A stretch of 64,000 nucleotides of DNA from positions 66,285,243 through 66,349,242 of the forward strand of contig OZ018329.1 in the NCBI GenBank assembly GCA_963969495.1, written 5' to 3'. The translations under genes and the position numbers were made by a program. Below the pieces are notes generated by a model. That model was given only the letters and a program-made list of their open reading frames with translations, made no database searches and was not told where the DNA came from. The stretch comes from Ceratothoa steindachneri. Lineage: Eukaryota > Arthropoda > Malacostraca > Isopoda > Cymothoidae. Below, in pieces: positions 1-11,721 of this stretch; position 1 is the first letter of the stretch; each line of letters starts with the position of its first letter.

Positions 1-1070
1 CGGATTAGTTTACCTCGTTTCTATAAATTATATTTCGAAGTAATATTTATTAATTCTATCCTTAAATATATTCATTGTATTACTTTCAACGATAATCCTA
101 GGCAAGGCATTATTTGTGTTATGTTAAAATTTTGTGCTATTTTGGGGGGTTCGTTAGCTTGTTACTTTTATTTCTAGTAGTCACTCTGTTATCTAACTTA
201 AATATTGATTTATAGTTTATAATTGAGAACCTGTTTGGTAATTTAAATACTTTAAATTCACATAACTCAGTCTGTCTTCATAGGATCTATCTCTAAGTTC
301 AGGAATTAATTCCGTATCTCGTCGCAGGACGCGTTCTAATATGCATTTTCCCTTTCGCACATATTGAGACCACAATTGAACTGGATACTCCAAATGAGGT
401 CGTACAAGTTCTATAAATAAGAAAGGAATAAAGTCATTTGACGCTTACCACTAATTATAGTTTCATCCGCCACTTGTTTCTTCCTTTTAGTCTTAACACT
501 CGTTTTTTTAATAAATTGGGGCTGGAAAACAATTCAATTACTATTCGTCTGCTAAATTTCAACTTATAATGCTACCATTAAGACAAAATCGGAGCAAAGG
601 TCAATATGTACTATCTTTTTATTTAATTCAAATTCTAAAATTAGCTTTCATTTTAGCAAAAAGAATAACTCTGCGTTTATCATATATTTTCATAATTTTT
701 GGCTTTTCTACTACAAAATAAATGTCTTTGCAATTTTCAGCATTATCAGTTTTTTAGACATTATTTGATGGATAAATAACTGATTATGGTTTTTCTACCT
801 TATACATTTCTTCGGTAACTCCATCTGACTGCTCATTACTTCCAAGAATATTCAAGATTACTTAGCATTCTTTTCAGTATCAAACAATAATTTTAGCAAG
901 TTATAATTGAAAAGGAACCTATAGCAGGTTTTGCAAAAGTTATGTTACACTAAGTTTTTTTTATCTTTCGAGAGGTTTAAGTGTGCGAGCGAAAAAAGTT
1001 CCCTCAAACAAACTTCAATTTATACTCTTCCATTAAATATGATTAAAGGTCATTTCCATTGTGTGCAGGT
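1..1070. other. AT-rich intergenic sequence
   Basis: I see no gene, RNA or clear repeat here. Reading frames are short and show no family resemblance. Confidence 0.5.
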
Positions 1071-1079
1071 GTGTAGATT

Positions 1080-1935
1080 TAGAAGTGCAAAAAAGTTCGC
1101 GCAGGACACAACAAATGCGACATCGCCAAACGACTCAACGTCATCCGGATGACCGTCCACAGAGTCACGGAGATGCTCTAGAACGGGAAAGACCCCGAAG
1201 CTTTAAATGACTGTACTCGCGATAAAGAAGAACATTTCTGTGACCACTGTGTCCAGGGCCTTAAGGGGGAAGGCGGCAAGAGCTTAAGGTGCGTAGAAAT
1301 GCCTTTTCTCACCAAGCGTATACGAGAACGACGTCGGGAGCGCTAGCAATGTCCTATCAACGATTTTAAATGTCATGGCAATTAAATTCTCATTTTTCTA
1401 ATGAAAAGGTAAACCTTCACGGTGAATCTAGTCATCAACAAGCAGAACGGCTGCGCCGTATGTTAGGCCAGGACATCTCCGAGGTCAACTACGTATCCCC
1501 GATCTAGTAGTTGGCCTCCGTGATAATGTTCGGCGTTGGGACTTCGAATGAGGATAAGATGCCGTCGGTGTGGTTTGCGGCTGGTTACTACAGGCTCACC
1601 GCGGCTGCTTACGGAGACATTTTTGTCAGGAAAGTCCTGCCCTTGGTGAGAAAGATCACGAAAAAAACGAACTACGTCTTTCAGGAGTATGGTACCCCAA
1701 CTCACACTACAAGGACCCTGGAAGAGTAGTTGGGGTTAGAGATGAACATCTGGTCGAAGGACTTTTGACCGTTTCGGTCGCTCGACCTCGATCCTATCGA
1801 CTACGGCATGTGGGCGCATGTTGAGAGCAAAGGCTACAAGGTAACGCTACAACAATGTGGACAAGCTGAAGTCCTCCGTCAACCGCGTCTGTCCAGCATG
1901 AGGAAGGTCTTCGTCCTCATTGTGTGCGGCCACTG
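1080..1935 (+). pseudogene. mariner-family transposase pseudogene
   Basis: This is a decayed Tc1/mariner transposase, an enzyme that in intact form cuts and pastes its own element at TA sites. The N-terminal helix-turn-helix is readable from about 1090 (CDIAKRLNV, then MTVHRVTEM). The catalytic part is readable at 1511-1830 (FGVGTSNED, YRLTAAAYGDIF, KKTNYVFQ, then DPIDYGMW). Several frame changes and stops interrupt it, including TAG at about 1726. By family comparison the first catalytic Asp appears as Asn (FTVN) and the second as Tyr (FQEYG), while the third is kept (PIDYG). I count 36 residues between positions two and three. A related fragment lies at 53.4-54.1 kb on the minus strand. I could not define terminal inverted repeats. 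The family call is secure, and the gene is certainly inactive. Confidence 0.85.
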
Positions 1936-2429
1936 AGGGTGGCCACATTGATTAATATTACAATTTATACAAATATGTATACGTTAAACTAATCAAAACG
2001 TTTCTAACTTCATCAAAACTATCATTTTCTGCTTAGTTTAGGAGATCGTGAAGAGTGTAACAGGACTTTTGCAATACACGATAAAGGAAAATTAATTCAA
2101 GGAACACAACAAAACTTTTAATTTTGGATTACATGAAGCGTGATAAACAATGGCTGTTGTTAATATCCCAAGAAAAGGAAAAGTGGCCTCATAACCCAGT
2201 AAACGCTGAGGAATATATTATATGACACTTAAAACCACCTTAAGAAAGTGGAAGATTTACAAACGGAGAAAATGGATGACTATGTCACCTTAACACAGCG
2301 ATTAAAATAGTCTTCCATAATTTCTCTATTTATAAATCTTCCATTTTCTTTCTTAAGCATTTAAGGGTTATCTAATATATTCATCAGCGTTTTACCGGGT
2401 TTTTCTACTTTTTCTTTCTTTAGGCTATT

Positions 2430-2474
<45 letters not shown>

Positions 2475-3195
2475 ACGCTCAAGATAAAAAACTTGCAATA
2501 TACCTCTAGAAAAATAGTTTTTCTTGCTAAAAAATTATAAACTCTAAGAGAAAATGAATTTGCTTTCTTTTTATTTATTATTTTTTTCTGTAGTTATATT
2601 TTGCGGGTAGTTAAACATACGCCGAGCCTTTATGGATCAGAAAATGAAAAATCTTCTTTTTTTCGCAGTGCTGTAATGCCCCAAGCAATGAAGTCTTAAA
2701 AACGATGAGATAGCTGTTAATAAGGATAATGATGGACATTGACACCGCACCACAACGTCATGGAAATTCCAAGACCATTATCACTTGTAATGTGAAATCA
2801 TATGGATTTGTGTGAATACTGGCTAGGGTGCTCCTAACAAGACGACGGAAATTATCGGAGTTCAAACAATCGGGGGAAAGGGGAGCAGACGGATGAAACA
2901 TTCCATTTCTGATCTATTTAGGAATTCAACATCCCTCGATTTATTTTCAAGAGTGCAAAGAGAATAACTAACTCAAGGAAGGAATTTTAGCTTAATGATG
3001 ATAGCCAGTGGCATCTGGGTAGAATTATCTATGATAACACACACGGACAGTGGCTCAAAATGCATCAACATTTAATGCAGGAGGTACCAGACCCATATAC
3101 ATATATCAGATTAGTGAAGGATAATTTACCTTTCATGCGAAATGGGTGCAGAGAACCCACCATACTGCCCATGTTAAGACTGCCATGTTAAGGCA
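1936..3195. other. No gene seen; contains a TA microsatellite
   Basis: AT-rich sequence between the mariner pseudogene and the left end of the hAT element. The only structured part is a TA dinucleotide tract at 2434-2471. Confidence 0.5.
2434..2471. repeat. (TA)n microsatellite
   Basis: Uninterrupted TA dinucleotide run of about 38 bases, read directly. Confidence 0.95.
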
Positions 3196-3751
3196 TGGTT
3201 GGTTGGGAAAAACCTATTGACCCTTTTACCCAGTTCTTCCCGAGTAAAACTGGGTAAAACTGAAAAAAACTGGGAATAACAGGGAAAAACATACGAACAT
3301 AAAACTTCATGTACGTAAGTACAATATTAATATAATATCACAGAAGCAGCCTCAGTGGTCTTTGTTATATAGGTTTCATAGCGTTATCAACTTGAATTTT
3401 TAGCAATATTTAGTCCAAAACTTTGAAACTTTACATTTATTTATTTTTTTTTACCTCAGCTACTATTGTATATTTTTTATATTTTATTTTAGAATATTTA
3501 ATAGACCAAAATATGCAGATTTACAGAGAAATCATGGTATTCTTGGTGGAAGGACAAAGAACTCATCGTGACCTGAATATGAAGATATTTCTAGCAATAA
3601 AGTTCGTTGCAAAAAATGTTTAAGAATAATAGCAAAAAGTAAAAGACCATCATAAAAAGTGTTCAGTAAACACTTCAGTCCCATCTGTAAACGCCGAAGC
3701 TATTAATCCTATCCAAGAAAATAATATAAGCAGCATTACTCCCATGGATTG

Positions 3752-4755
3752 TGTCGTGGTATGACATTACATTATATCAATACCATATTATATCTATGGG
3801 GGAGGGACCAATAACTTAAAGGCAAACCGACAAGGGACGGAACGCCACGAGTTTCGACGCGCGGAACAGCGGGAAAGAGTGCAACGAGGTCAGGTAATAT
3901 TTTGGCAATGGCAAAGCTCAAGGTTATTTAAAGAGGAATTACAAAAATATAATTTTACTTACATAAAAATAAGAGAAATTAATTATAAAAATTACATTGG
4001 TAAACGAGGTGGGAATTGCTGAGGTATGCATCAGACTATGAAGTTAAAAATTAATGTATTACAGAAGGAGACTATTCAAATGGGGAGGATTAACTCAATT
4101 GGGTTACGGAGGATTCCGGGTGAGACGTCAGGGTAAGGCTTCACGGATGTCTTCTGCAGGCAATAAACGTGAGGCGAGGGCGCTCGGAGCTTCTGAGCGG
4201 GAAGTTAACGTGATGACGGTTCTCCAAAAATGGGAGGAGTGGTAAGGTCCGGTCCAAGGGGGAGTATTTCGGCCACCCGAAAACGAGGGGCGAACGAGGA
4301 GGGCTTCGACAGGAGTTGATGAGTGGAGTCGGAAAAATCGCTCGGTAGCGATCGTCAAATGGAATTACCTCTCTGGCTGGAGCTAATTCCAACACACAAA
4401 TAGTTCAGCCTTCACTTTGCTTTGTTGTTAGCACCTAACTTGGAGAATCTTCTTGAGTCCGGGCGAGACTCCTTAACTCTGTCTGTCCCACATGAAAGAA
4501 GAGCCATATATATATCCAACGATCTCCTCTCGGGGGTGGGGGAACAGCGCTACGCTCGAATGGCCTCGAATCTTCACGCCGAAGCGATTCTAACCCGCGT
4601 AAAGGTGGTCCGTGGTGGACGCGGTTCGAGGCTACCGCTTGTGGAAGAGGGGGGGAGGCTTACCCATTTAAGACTAACCAACTTTTAAAATCTTCTCCAG
4701 CGCAAGGACTTCACTTCCGTGCTGGAAAAGAAATAGCACGTGGAATTCCCCCACA
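3752..4755. repeat. Solo LTR of an unidentified retrotransposon
   Basis: A 1,004-bp GC-richer block interrupts the AT-rich hAT gene. It begins TGTCGTGG and ends CCCCCACA, the TG...CA form of an LTR. It is flanked by a perfect 5-bp direct repeat, GATTG, at 3747-3751 and 4756-4760. Protein-like hAT sequence runs up to the left edge and resumes after the right edge, so the block was inserted. It holds no coding sequence that I can recognise and is unrelated to the other LTRs in the window. A solo LTR usually forms by recombination between the two LTRs of a full element. Orientation is not determined. Confidence 0.8.
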
Positions 4756-4769
4756 GATTGTCAATATGC

Positions 4770-7358
4770 TAATAAGTTCACCACCGATGATATAAATGTA
4801 ACAAATGAAAGCAATGATCAAACAAGTTCTACTAAAGAAATTGAAAACCCCCAACCAGTTTCAACAGCATCCCTCTCAGAAACGTCTGATTCTGATATAC
4901 TAGCTTCAATCTACCACTCACAAATTAGTTCTCTTCAGTAAAAATTTGTAGTAATTCTAATGTAATTTCAAGGCAAATAGTTAGTAAAAATTGAGGGCAT
5001 AAAGGAACTATTAATCATATTGACAAATTTATTTAGCCAACAAGTGATGAAAAATTTAAAGTGATTCAACAGAAGTGGGCTAAATTTTTCTACAAGGTAA
5101 GTTTCCGAATTAAACATTATTGAGAATAGGGTAAATTATGTATTTTTTTTATCAATATCTTAGATTATCTGGAGCTGCATTAAAAATCACTAATATAGTT
5201 TCTATTATAGTTTTCGATTTATAGTTCAATTAGAAAATTGCTTTGCTTAAATGATCACTCAAAAATATCTATACATTAAATTTTGTATGAAAATTAGAAT
5301 ATAATTGATCATTTTTGTTTACTTCTAGAATCGTATTCCGTTTCGAGTTGCTGATGATAATACATTCCAAAATGAATTAGAAGAAACAAGATGTGGACTG
5401 AAGTAAAGACAAATGCTAACTAGGAAGCAGCTTGCTGGTCCACTTCTAGACGAAGCTTATACAGAAGTAAATACAGAAATGATGATACTATTTAAAAACA
5501 AGATGTGTGTCGTTTCACAAGATGGGTGGTCTAATATTTAAATGATCCAATTATTGCCAGTACTATACATTGTGAAGGAAAATCATATCCACTTGATTGT
5601 GTCTGTGTAGGAGTCAGAGCAAAACTGCACACTATTGTTTTGTACTAGCAAAGATCAGCATTTTAAAAGCAGAGACTGAGTATAGAGCAATTAATTGTTG
5701 TTGGATTTGTGTCAGATAATGAAGCAAAAATGAAACTCCTTCGTAAGGTTAATATTTCCTAAACAAAGCTAAAATCATTTTCTTTGAAATATTTATTTAT
5801 TTAAAGCAACTATCTATATGCAGGTATAAGTTATTATGATTTCATTTATTTATAGATGTAAATATACTTATCTAAGTGAAGATTCTTGTTGACTGGAGGC
5901 CGACTATAATAGCATATGGTTGTAGTGCACATTATTTGAATCTTGTGGAAAGCGTAGCAACTCCAACACCAGTTTTGGCTGCCATAAAGGATATTCAGAG
6001 GTACTTCCGTGATGACTACCAGCCAGCAGGCTGGTTGAAGGAATTAAGTAGTGTTTTACCACAACTTCACAATAATACAAGATATATTCATCATTCTAAT
6101 TCCTAACCAAAAATTTAATCAAGTTGGAAAAATATTTTTTATTCCTAGCACGTACATTTTCATGTTAAGATATTCTTGATATTACCTTATAATTTTCAAA
6201 ATGTTTCGCATGTTTAAAGATAGCATTAGTTACACTTTTAGAATTAGTGTAACTTATGGTTGCTTAAAAAAAATTATTACAATATCCAAATCTTAAACAC
6301 TTTATTTACTTGTTAATAGTTGAATAATTGCATGTGATTACAAAAAATATAATTACATTGCTGATGGTCCATTCAAAGAACAGCGCTTAGAAACATTTGT
6401 GAAAAATCATCCGAAGTATGTAAAAATACGGGAAAGAGAAGCTCATAAAATGAGTACAAATATCACTAATCATATTGACAACCGGCTTCTACTTCTGGAA
6501 GCAGGAAACCTGGTGATGAAGCTTAGGACAATTTCTATTGCTCTGGATTTCTTCCAAGTAAGTTTCTAAAACATACAATAATTACCAATAGAAAAAGTCA
6601 ATGCTATAATAAATATCAAGCAAAGCATTTTCTTTAATAATATTTCATTCAATTTCTAAGGATTAAAATAGATTTTTAAATATTACAGTATTTAGCAATT
6701 GAAAAAAAAGATATAAAAATATATAAAATGCAAATAAGTGTGTTTAATAACAATTAATATAGGTAATATTTATTATATGTTTTTAGATCAATAACATTAA
6801 AATACATTATATATTATATTTTATTGACAGGATGATCACAAAGACCTGTCAGACTGTGTTACTGCCTGGCGTAATCTCATCGCAGATAGCAACATCAATG
6901 AAGAAATAAGAACTAAAATAAAGAGAAGGTTCAATGAAGTTGTAACTCCACAGTACCTCCTTGCTTATTTAATTGATCACCGAAGACGAGATGCCATTGA
7001 AAAAAAAAAAATGGATTACCTTAATGGACGAACAACAAGATATTGCACGTAACTATGTTGATCATTTTGATGAAAATTTAATGGTTGTCCTGATAGCATA
7101 TGAGACAGAAGACATCACAGTATTTCCTTTAATAGCTTTCCAGAAATCTCTGAGCAAATTATTACCTCAAAAATATTGGCAGTATATGATAAAAGCTTAT
7201 TCATTAGATCTTATTGAAAAATTCTAGTCCCTGATGCTATCTATTTCATCATGTCCACCTTCTAGTGCTGGGATTGAGAAATTGTTCAACACAGCGGGCC
7301 TTATTCATACAAAGCTAAGAAACAGACTCAACAATGAATGTGTTGCTTAGCTTATAAA
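4770..7358 (+). pseudogene. hAT transposase pseudogene with introns
   Basis: Readable pieces in order are QQKWAKFFYK (about 5065), RKQLAGPLLDEAY (5430), VVSQDGWSN (5515), YGCSAHYLNLVE (5920), KDIQRYFRDDYQPAGWLKEL (5995), NRLLLLEAG (6482), DDHKDLSDCVTAWRNLI (6831) and the C-terminal dimerisation region SSAGIEKLFNTAGLIHTKLRNRL (7262-7332, split by one-letter changes). The order matches hAT transposases, which form dimers and carry an RNase H-like DDE core. Two introns with GT-AG ends are clear: 5097-5328 and 6558-6830. Another probably ends near 5852. Stops and frame breaks occur throughout. The 3' end of the gene is cut by the LTR at 7359 and reappears near 17083. The family call is firm and the gene is non-functional. 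Confidence 0.85.
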
Positions 7359-8888
7359 TGTGGAGAAATGGCTACATTAAGCATCCTGGAGGAGTATAGG
7401 TACATTCAAGCCCCCCCCCCCTTCATGAGGAGAAGCGTGGGAGAGGTAGCCGGCGAAAATGCTTACCATGTGTGATCTCCCCGCCGCTGTGGGCAGTTGG
7501 AGCTAACATATGTTTGAAGGCGACCACCTAAGGTCCTTAAACGACGCTCTAACGATCGAATTACCTACCAGACCCATAAACCCGTGGTTAGGGAAAAAAA
7601 AGCGGTGCGAGTCAGAAGGCACGCCAAGTAGCGGTGCGGTTGCGAGCCTATAATTTGCGAGCTGACTTGGGCACCCCAGTGCCACCTCAGGAATTCTCGC
7701 TCTCCCCAGATGCTAACTCACCATTCGCTCCCCCCCCTTTGCCCCTGTGGCCTGGTCACTTCCCCCTTTAGATGGGGCGGCAATCCGCCTATAAATAAGC
7801 CCCGCAAAGAAAGAGAAGAAGATTATCTGAAGTCAATACGCCAGAATAGGATTAGGTCGTGAAGATCGATCCATCGGCCAGACAAGAGGATTACCTGAAG
7901 TCGATACGCCAGAATAGGATTAGGTCGTGAAGATCGATCCATCGGCCAGACAAGAAGATTATTAGAAGTCGATTCGCCAGAAGAAAGATTAGTTCGTAAA
8001 GATCGATCCTTCATCCATACAAGACTATTTCCGTGAGGAACGATAGGATCAGATTGAGAAAATCGATCCCCCCCTTTCAGGGCCGTATTAACCTAAATAG
8101 TCAAGTTTTATATCGGTGCCATACCGAAGAAGCCTTTTCCGTCTGCAAAGAAGTCCGACTAAAGAAAAGTAAAGCCGCTCACACTCGAGTGATTCTCACA
8201 TCTCAAGCACCGTAAGAGTGAGAGGAGAAGAACCCTGCCCCAACGAGCTCCCGTTCTTTAATTAAGTTAAAGAATCAGCCCCCATCACAGACGACAAGAA
8301 ATCCCTCCTCAAAAATTTCAACCAGCGGCCACACCACTTCAAAGCGAGAGATAAGTCCTCCAGCGACATCCGGCAATCCCTAATACCTACCTGTAAGTTA
8401 ACAATAACATTTATATCTCTATTGCGATAGTAGAAGTTTAGTACGTCCCACGTTTTAAAGGAGAGTAGAAACCATTATTCTTGAACCTAGGTCATATGTG
8501 TTTGTAGATGACAGTACGTTAATTTAATGTTTTATGCTAAACAAATAGGGTCGTGATAAAAATACTAATTGGCAATTGGTATGTTTATTGGAAGCCTACT
8601 TGTTTATGTTTTGTCATTGAAAAATCTTTGAGGCCAAATATAGAAATGTGTTTACTGTTGGTTTGTAATATTTAATTTAAAATACATGTTTATTTTGGTA
8701 GATTCTGGTGTTTCCTCTTATCCTTATGTGTTTAAAAATAGCTCTTTCTTAAGGACTAAACCACTAAAATAGCACTCTTAGAACAAAGCCTGCTTCATCA
8801 TAGAAGTAACTCACGCCCCTTAAAGCATACTGCAACTAAAAGGGTGTCAAAGAGTAGAGGGATCAAAACCAAGGGTCATTCTACGACA
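7359..8888 (+). repeat. 5' LTR of the Gmr1-like element
   Basis: 1,530 bp, starting TGTGGAGAAATGG and ending CTACGACA. It matches 13786-15246, 15403-16934 and 19917-21430 almost throughout. It contains a C-run near 7410, a TATA-box candidate CTATAAATAAGC at 7790-7801, and about three copies of a 68-bp unit at 7816-8025 that carries GATCGATCC. LTR1, LTR3 and the solo LTR at 19917 have more units than LTR2. Confidence 0.92.
7790..7801 (+). promoter_or_regulatory. LTR TATA-box candidate
   Basis: CTATAAATAAGC follows GGCAATCCGC in the LTR and is kept in all four LTR copies (near 14217, 15836 and 20348). An LTR is expected to carry the element's promoter. The transcription start is not visible from sequence alone. 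Confidence 0.45.
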
Positions 8889-8899
8889 TATAATAAAAG

Positions 8900-8909
8900 T
8901 GGTGTCAGG
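8900..8909 (+). other. Candidate primer binding site (tRNA-Leu type)
   Basis: TGGTGTCAGG lies 11 bases after the 5' LTR. It is complementary to a 3' tRNA end CCTGACACCA, as found in many leucine tRNAs. The match does not extend beyond 10 bases and the spacing is a little long, so this is tentative. Confidence 0.4.
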
Positions 8910-9111
8910 TCTAGAGGTTTTATATTAGAAAGAACCCAGCAGTGTCTATTTAAGGAAGAGCTAACACATAAAAGGAACCCCAGGAATAATAGAATATTTG
9001 ACGAGTGGGAAATTGGTAAAGTTAGAGGTGTATACCATCTAGAGGTAATTGTTAGGCCAAGTGGTAACTTTCGGTGGTGGAATAGGTCAGGCTTGATTAA
9101 AAACAAGGAAA

Positions 9112-10076
9112 ATGACTGACATAAGCGTGATGGCATTGTTCGACCTTTATCGGAAGCAAGGTCAAAGCTTTGGCCTGAAAGGAACCGATCTGAGTTCGTT
9201 TATTCAGGAGAAAGAGAGAAACGAAAGAGAAGAAAGAAGAGAGGAACGTAAAATGAAAATGGAAGCTGATGAAAGAAGAGAAAGGCGAAAATGGAAGCTG
9301 ATGAAAGAGAGAAGATAAGGGCCCACGAAAGAGCTCTTAGCAAAGACCAGTTATAGGTGCAGTCAGTGTCATCTAGAACAGGAGTGTCACCAGCGGCCAG
9401 CATGAAACTTTCGGAGTACAAGGACGAAGAAGATTTATGCTCATATCTCTCACATTTTGAGAAAATATTTGAAGTCAATAATTGGGACCTAGAAGAAGAT
9501 TGGGTCGCCAGACTGTTACCGCTACTCAATCGTAGGATGAGAGAGATATTCGTATCTTTACCCTCAGAAGCGACTGTGGACTATTCCACTCTCAAAGCCG
9601 AACTTCTCTCAGCAACAAACCTTAACCCGGAAGAATATAGAATGAAGTTCAGGCATTCTCGTATAAGACCTGGACAAACATACAAACATTTTGGCTTTGA
9701 GCTTCGTCAAGGCCTACAGTTTTGGATGGAGTCAGAAGGGGTAGAGAACGAAGTCGCTGCAGTCGTCGACTTCATGCTTAGAGATCAGTTACTAAGTACA
9801 CTACCCCAGGAAATCCGTGCATTCGTTAAGGACCGAAAAGCTTCTACCTTCAACGAGTGTCTGGACGAGGCTGACCTCCACGCGGTAAATCATCGGTTAT
9901 ATCCTAGGGAGTACAAGAAAGAGAAGGCTCCCTCTCCAAGGAAAAATTGGCCGCCACCCAGGCATTTGCAGAAGAAGCCCTTTAAGTTCTCAATAGCAAA
10001 AGGAACTTATAAGCCAAATTTTAGAGGAGAAAAAAATCAAAAAGAAGTTAGGATTCTTACAAGGATCATACCCTAA
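9112..10076 (+). pseudogene. gag: gag of the Gmr1-like element, disrupted
   Basis: Gag packages the element RNA into particles. The start ATG at 9112 opens MTDISVMALFDLYRKQGQSF, followed by a highly charged Glu/Arg/Lys-rich stretch (9210-9318) typical of the coiled-coil front part of such gags. The frame is lost near 9290-9318, and the continuing frame has a TAG at 9354-9356. From 9357 a 239-codon open stretch follows (KLSEYKDEEDLCSYLSHFEK, later FVSLPSEATVDYSTLK and QLLSTLPQEIRAFV), a capsid-like helical region resembling the SCAN-like gag domain. It ends at TAA 10074-10076. A run of seven A at 10030-10036 lies where the pol frame is already open, so a slip or indel there would join the frames. 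The fragments are clearly parts of one gag. Confidence 0.8.
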
Positions 10077-10107
10077 TACCGGCACGTATCCCAGGAAGCC
10101 CGTCACT

Positions 10108-11721
10108 TGTTATACCTGCGGAATAATAGGTCACCTGAGTTTCCAGTGCCCGCAGAACTCCCGACTGAGGGAGACCTCGAGACAACAGGTGCAAAACCTG
10201 ACTGCCGCGATCCCAGCCGGACAAGCTGATTCGTCCTACGTCCCCGCGCCAACATCCGAAGGGCCCCAGCAACAGGTAAACTTTCTATTCAACAAAAGTT
10301 CGCCAGGCGGCCTACAATTTGAAGAGGGCACTGTTAATGGGTGCCGAGTATCCACTTTAGTCAGAGACACCGGATGTACGTGCATAGTGGTATCCGACAA
10401 GTTGCTGCCCCCAGTAAACCCTGACCATAAGAAATTCGCAATCGTCCACGACTTTTTAGGACGCGACAATCGAATCCCCGTCGTGAGATGTCATATACAA
10501 TGCAGATATTTCACCGGTTGGACGGACGTGGTAGTAGCCCCGATTAAGTTCTGCGCAGTATTAATCGGACAAAACCCCCTAATTCCCCAGCAAGAAGTGG
10601 CTCAACAAGTAGTCACCCGGGCACAAGCAGCCCAGAGGAAAGAGCAACCTGCTAAGTTGACCCCGAGGATTACCCTCGAAGACAATGGGTTCAAATTGAC
10701 TTCCTTCGCCAGTGCTCAGAAGGAATGCCCCACTCTTAAACCTCTATGGGAGAAAGCTATTAAAGGTGAAATTCTCCAAGTGAAAGGAAAGAAGCCTATC
10801 CAGTATATCGTAGAAGACTCACTTCTCTACCGTACTATCAGCGAGGAGGATAAGGAGAACAAGAAAGCACTGTGTGTACCTCAAGAATACACGCGAAGAA
10901 TTTTGAATACCGCGCATGATGGAATATTAGCCGGACACTTTGGGCACAACAAAACGGCGCAGCAGATATTCCGACACTTTTATTGGCCCCAGGCCGCTAG
11001 GGAAATTGTGGCCTATTGCCGATCATGCGACGTGTATCAGAAGGATCCCTCCAAAGGACGGGTACCTCCCGCTCCCTTACAAAAGGTGCCCGTTATAACC
11101 GAACCTTTCTTTCGAGTGGCAATTGATTTGGTGGGACCAATTCACCCCCCTTCAAGTGGAGGACACTCCTACATCCTCACTCTAGTGGATTGTGCCACCC
11201 GGTTCCCAGATGCCGTGGCCCTACGGAAGATTGACACTATTTCCTGCGCGGAAGCATTAATTTCAATTTTTGCACGAGTATGCCTGCCTAAAGAAATTCT
11301 ATCTGATAGAGGGCGCCAATTCACCTCAGAATTGATGGAGTATTTTAACAAACTACTGTTAGTCAAGCCAATTTTTACGAGTCCATTTCATCCAGCCGCT
11401 AACGGAATCTGCGAGAAATTAAACGGGACTCTCAAAAATATATTGAAGAAGTTGTGTCAAAACAACCCTACACAGTGGCACAGATACCTGCCTGCAACCC
11501 TTTTTGCCTGCCGAGAAATACCTCATCGGACGTTGGGATTCTCGCCCTTTGAGCTATTATACGGGAGAAATGTGCGAGGTCCTATGAGTATTCTTAAGGA
11601 ATTATTTTCCAACGCGAAGCTCGAGCAAGAAATCAAATCGTCTTACGCCTACGTGATGGATATGCGCGAGCACCTAGAATACTGCTCTGGCTTAGCTCGA
11701 GAGAACGCCGAGAAAATTTAG
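10108..11721 (+). pseudogene. pol: pol part 1: zinc knuckle, protease, integrase
   Basis: The pol frame opens upstream of the first Met at 10189. It contains a CCHC knuckle (CYTCGIIGHLSFQC, 10108-10149), which belongs to the end of gag function. Numbered from 10189, the aspartic protease shows its active site VRDTGCT at residues 58-64 (Asp60) and a later VLIGQNPL. Next comes the integrase zinc module (His243, His250, Cys277, Cys280). The DDE core has Asp313 (AIDLVGP), Asp373 (LSDRGRQF) and Glu409 (NGICEKLNG), with 35 residues between the last two. The frame ends at TAG 11719-11721, after which the reading continues one frame over. All catalytic residues are present. The end is caused by a small indel near 11710. 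Confidence 0.88.

Noticed and set aside
7503..7685. 60-codon minus-strand frame repeated at 13930, 15548 and 20061
   Set aside because: It is repeated because it lies in the LTR. There is no domain, and the LTR context explains it fully.
8033..8215. 60-codon plus-strand frame repeated in the LTR copies
   Set aside because: Same reason: conserved by LTR identity, with no start context or protein similarity.
9200..9529. 109-codon minus-strand frame rich in Ser and Leu
   Set aside because: Antisense of the charged gag stretch.
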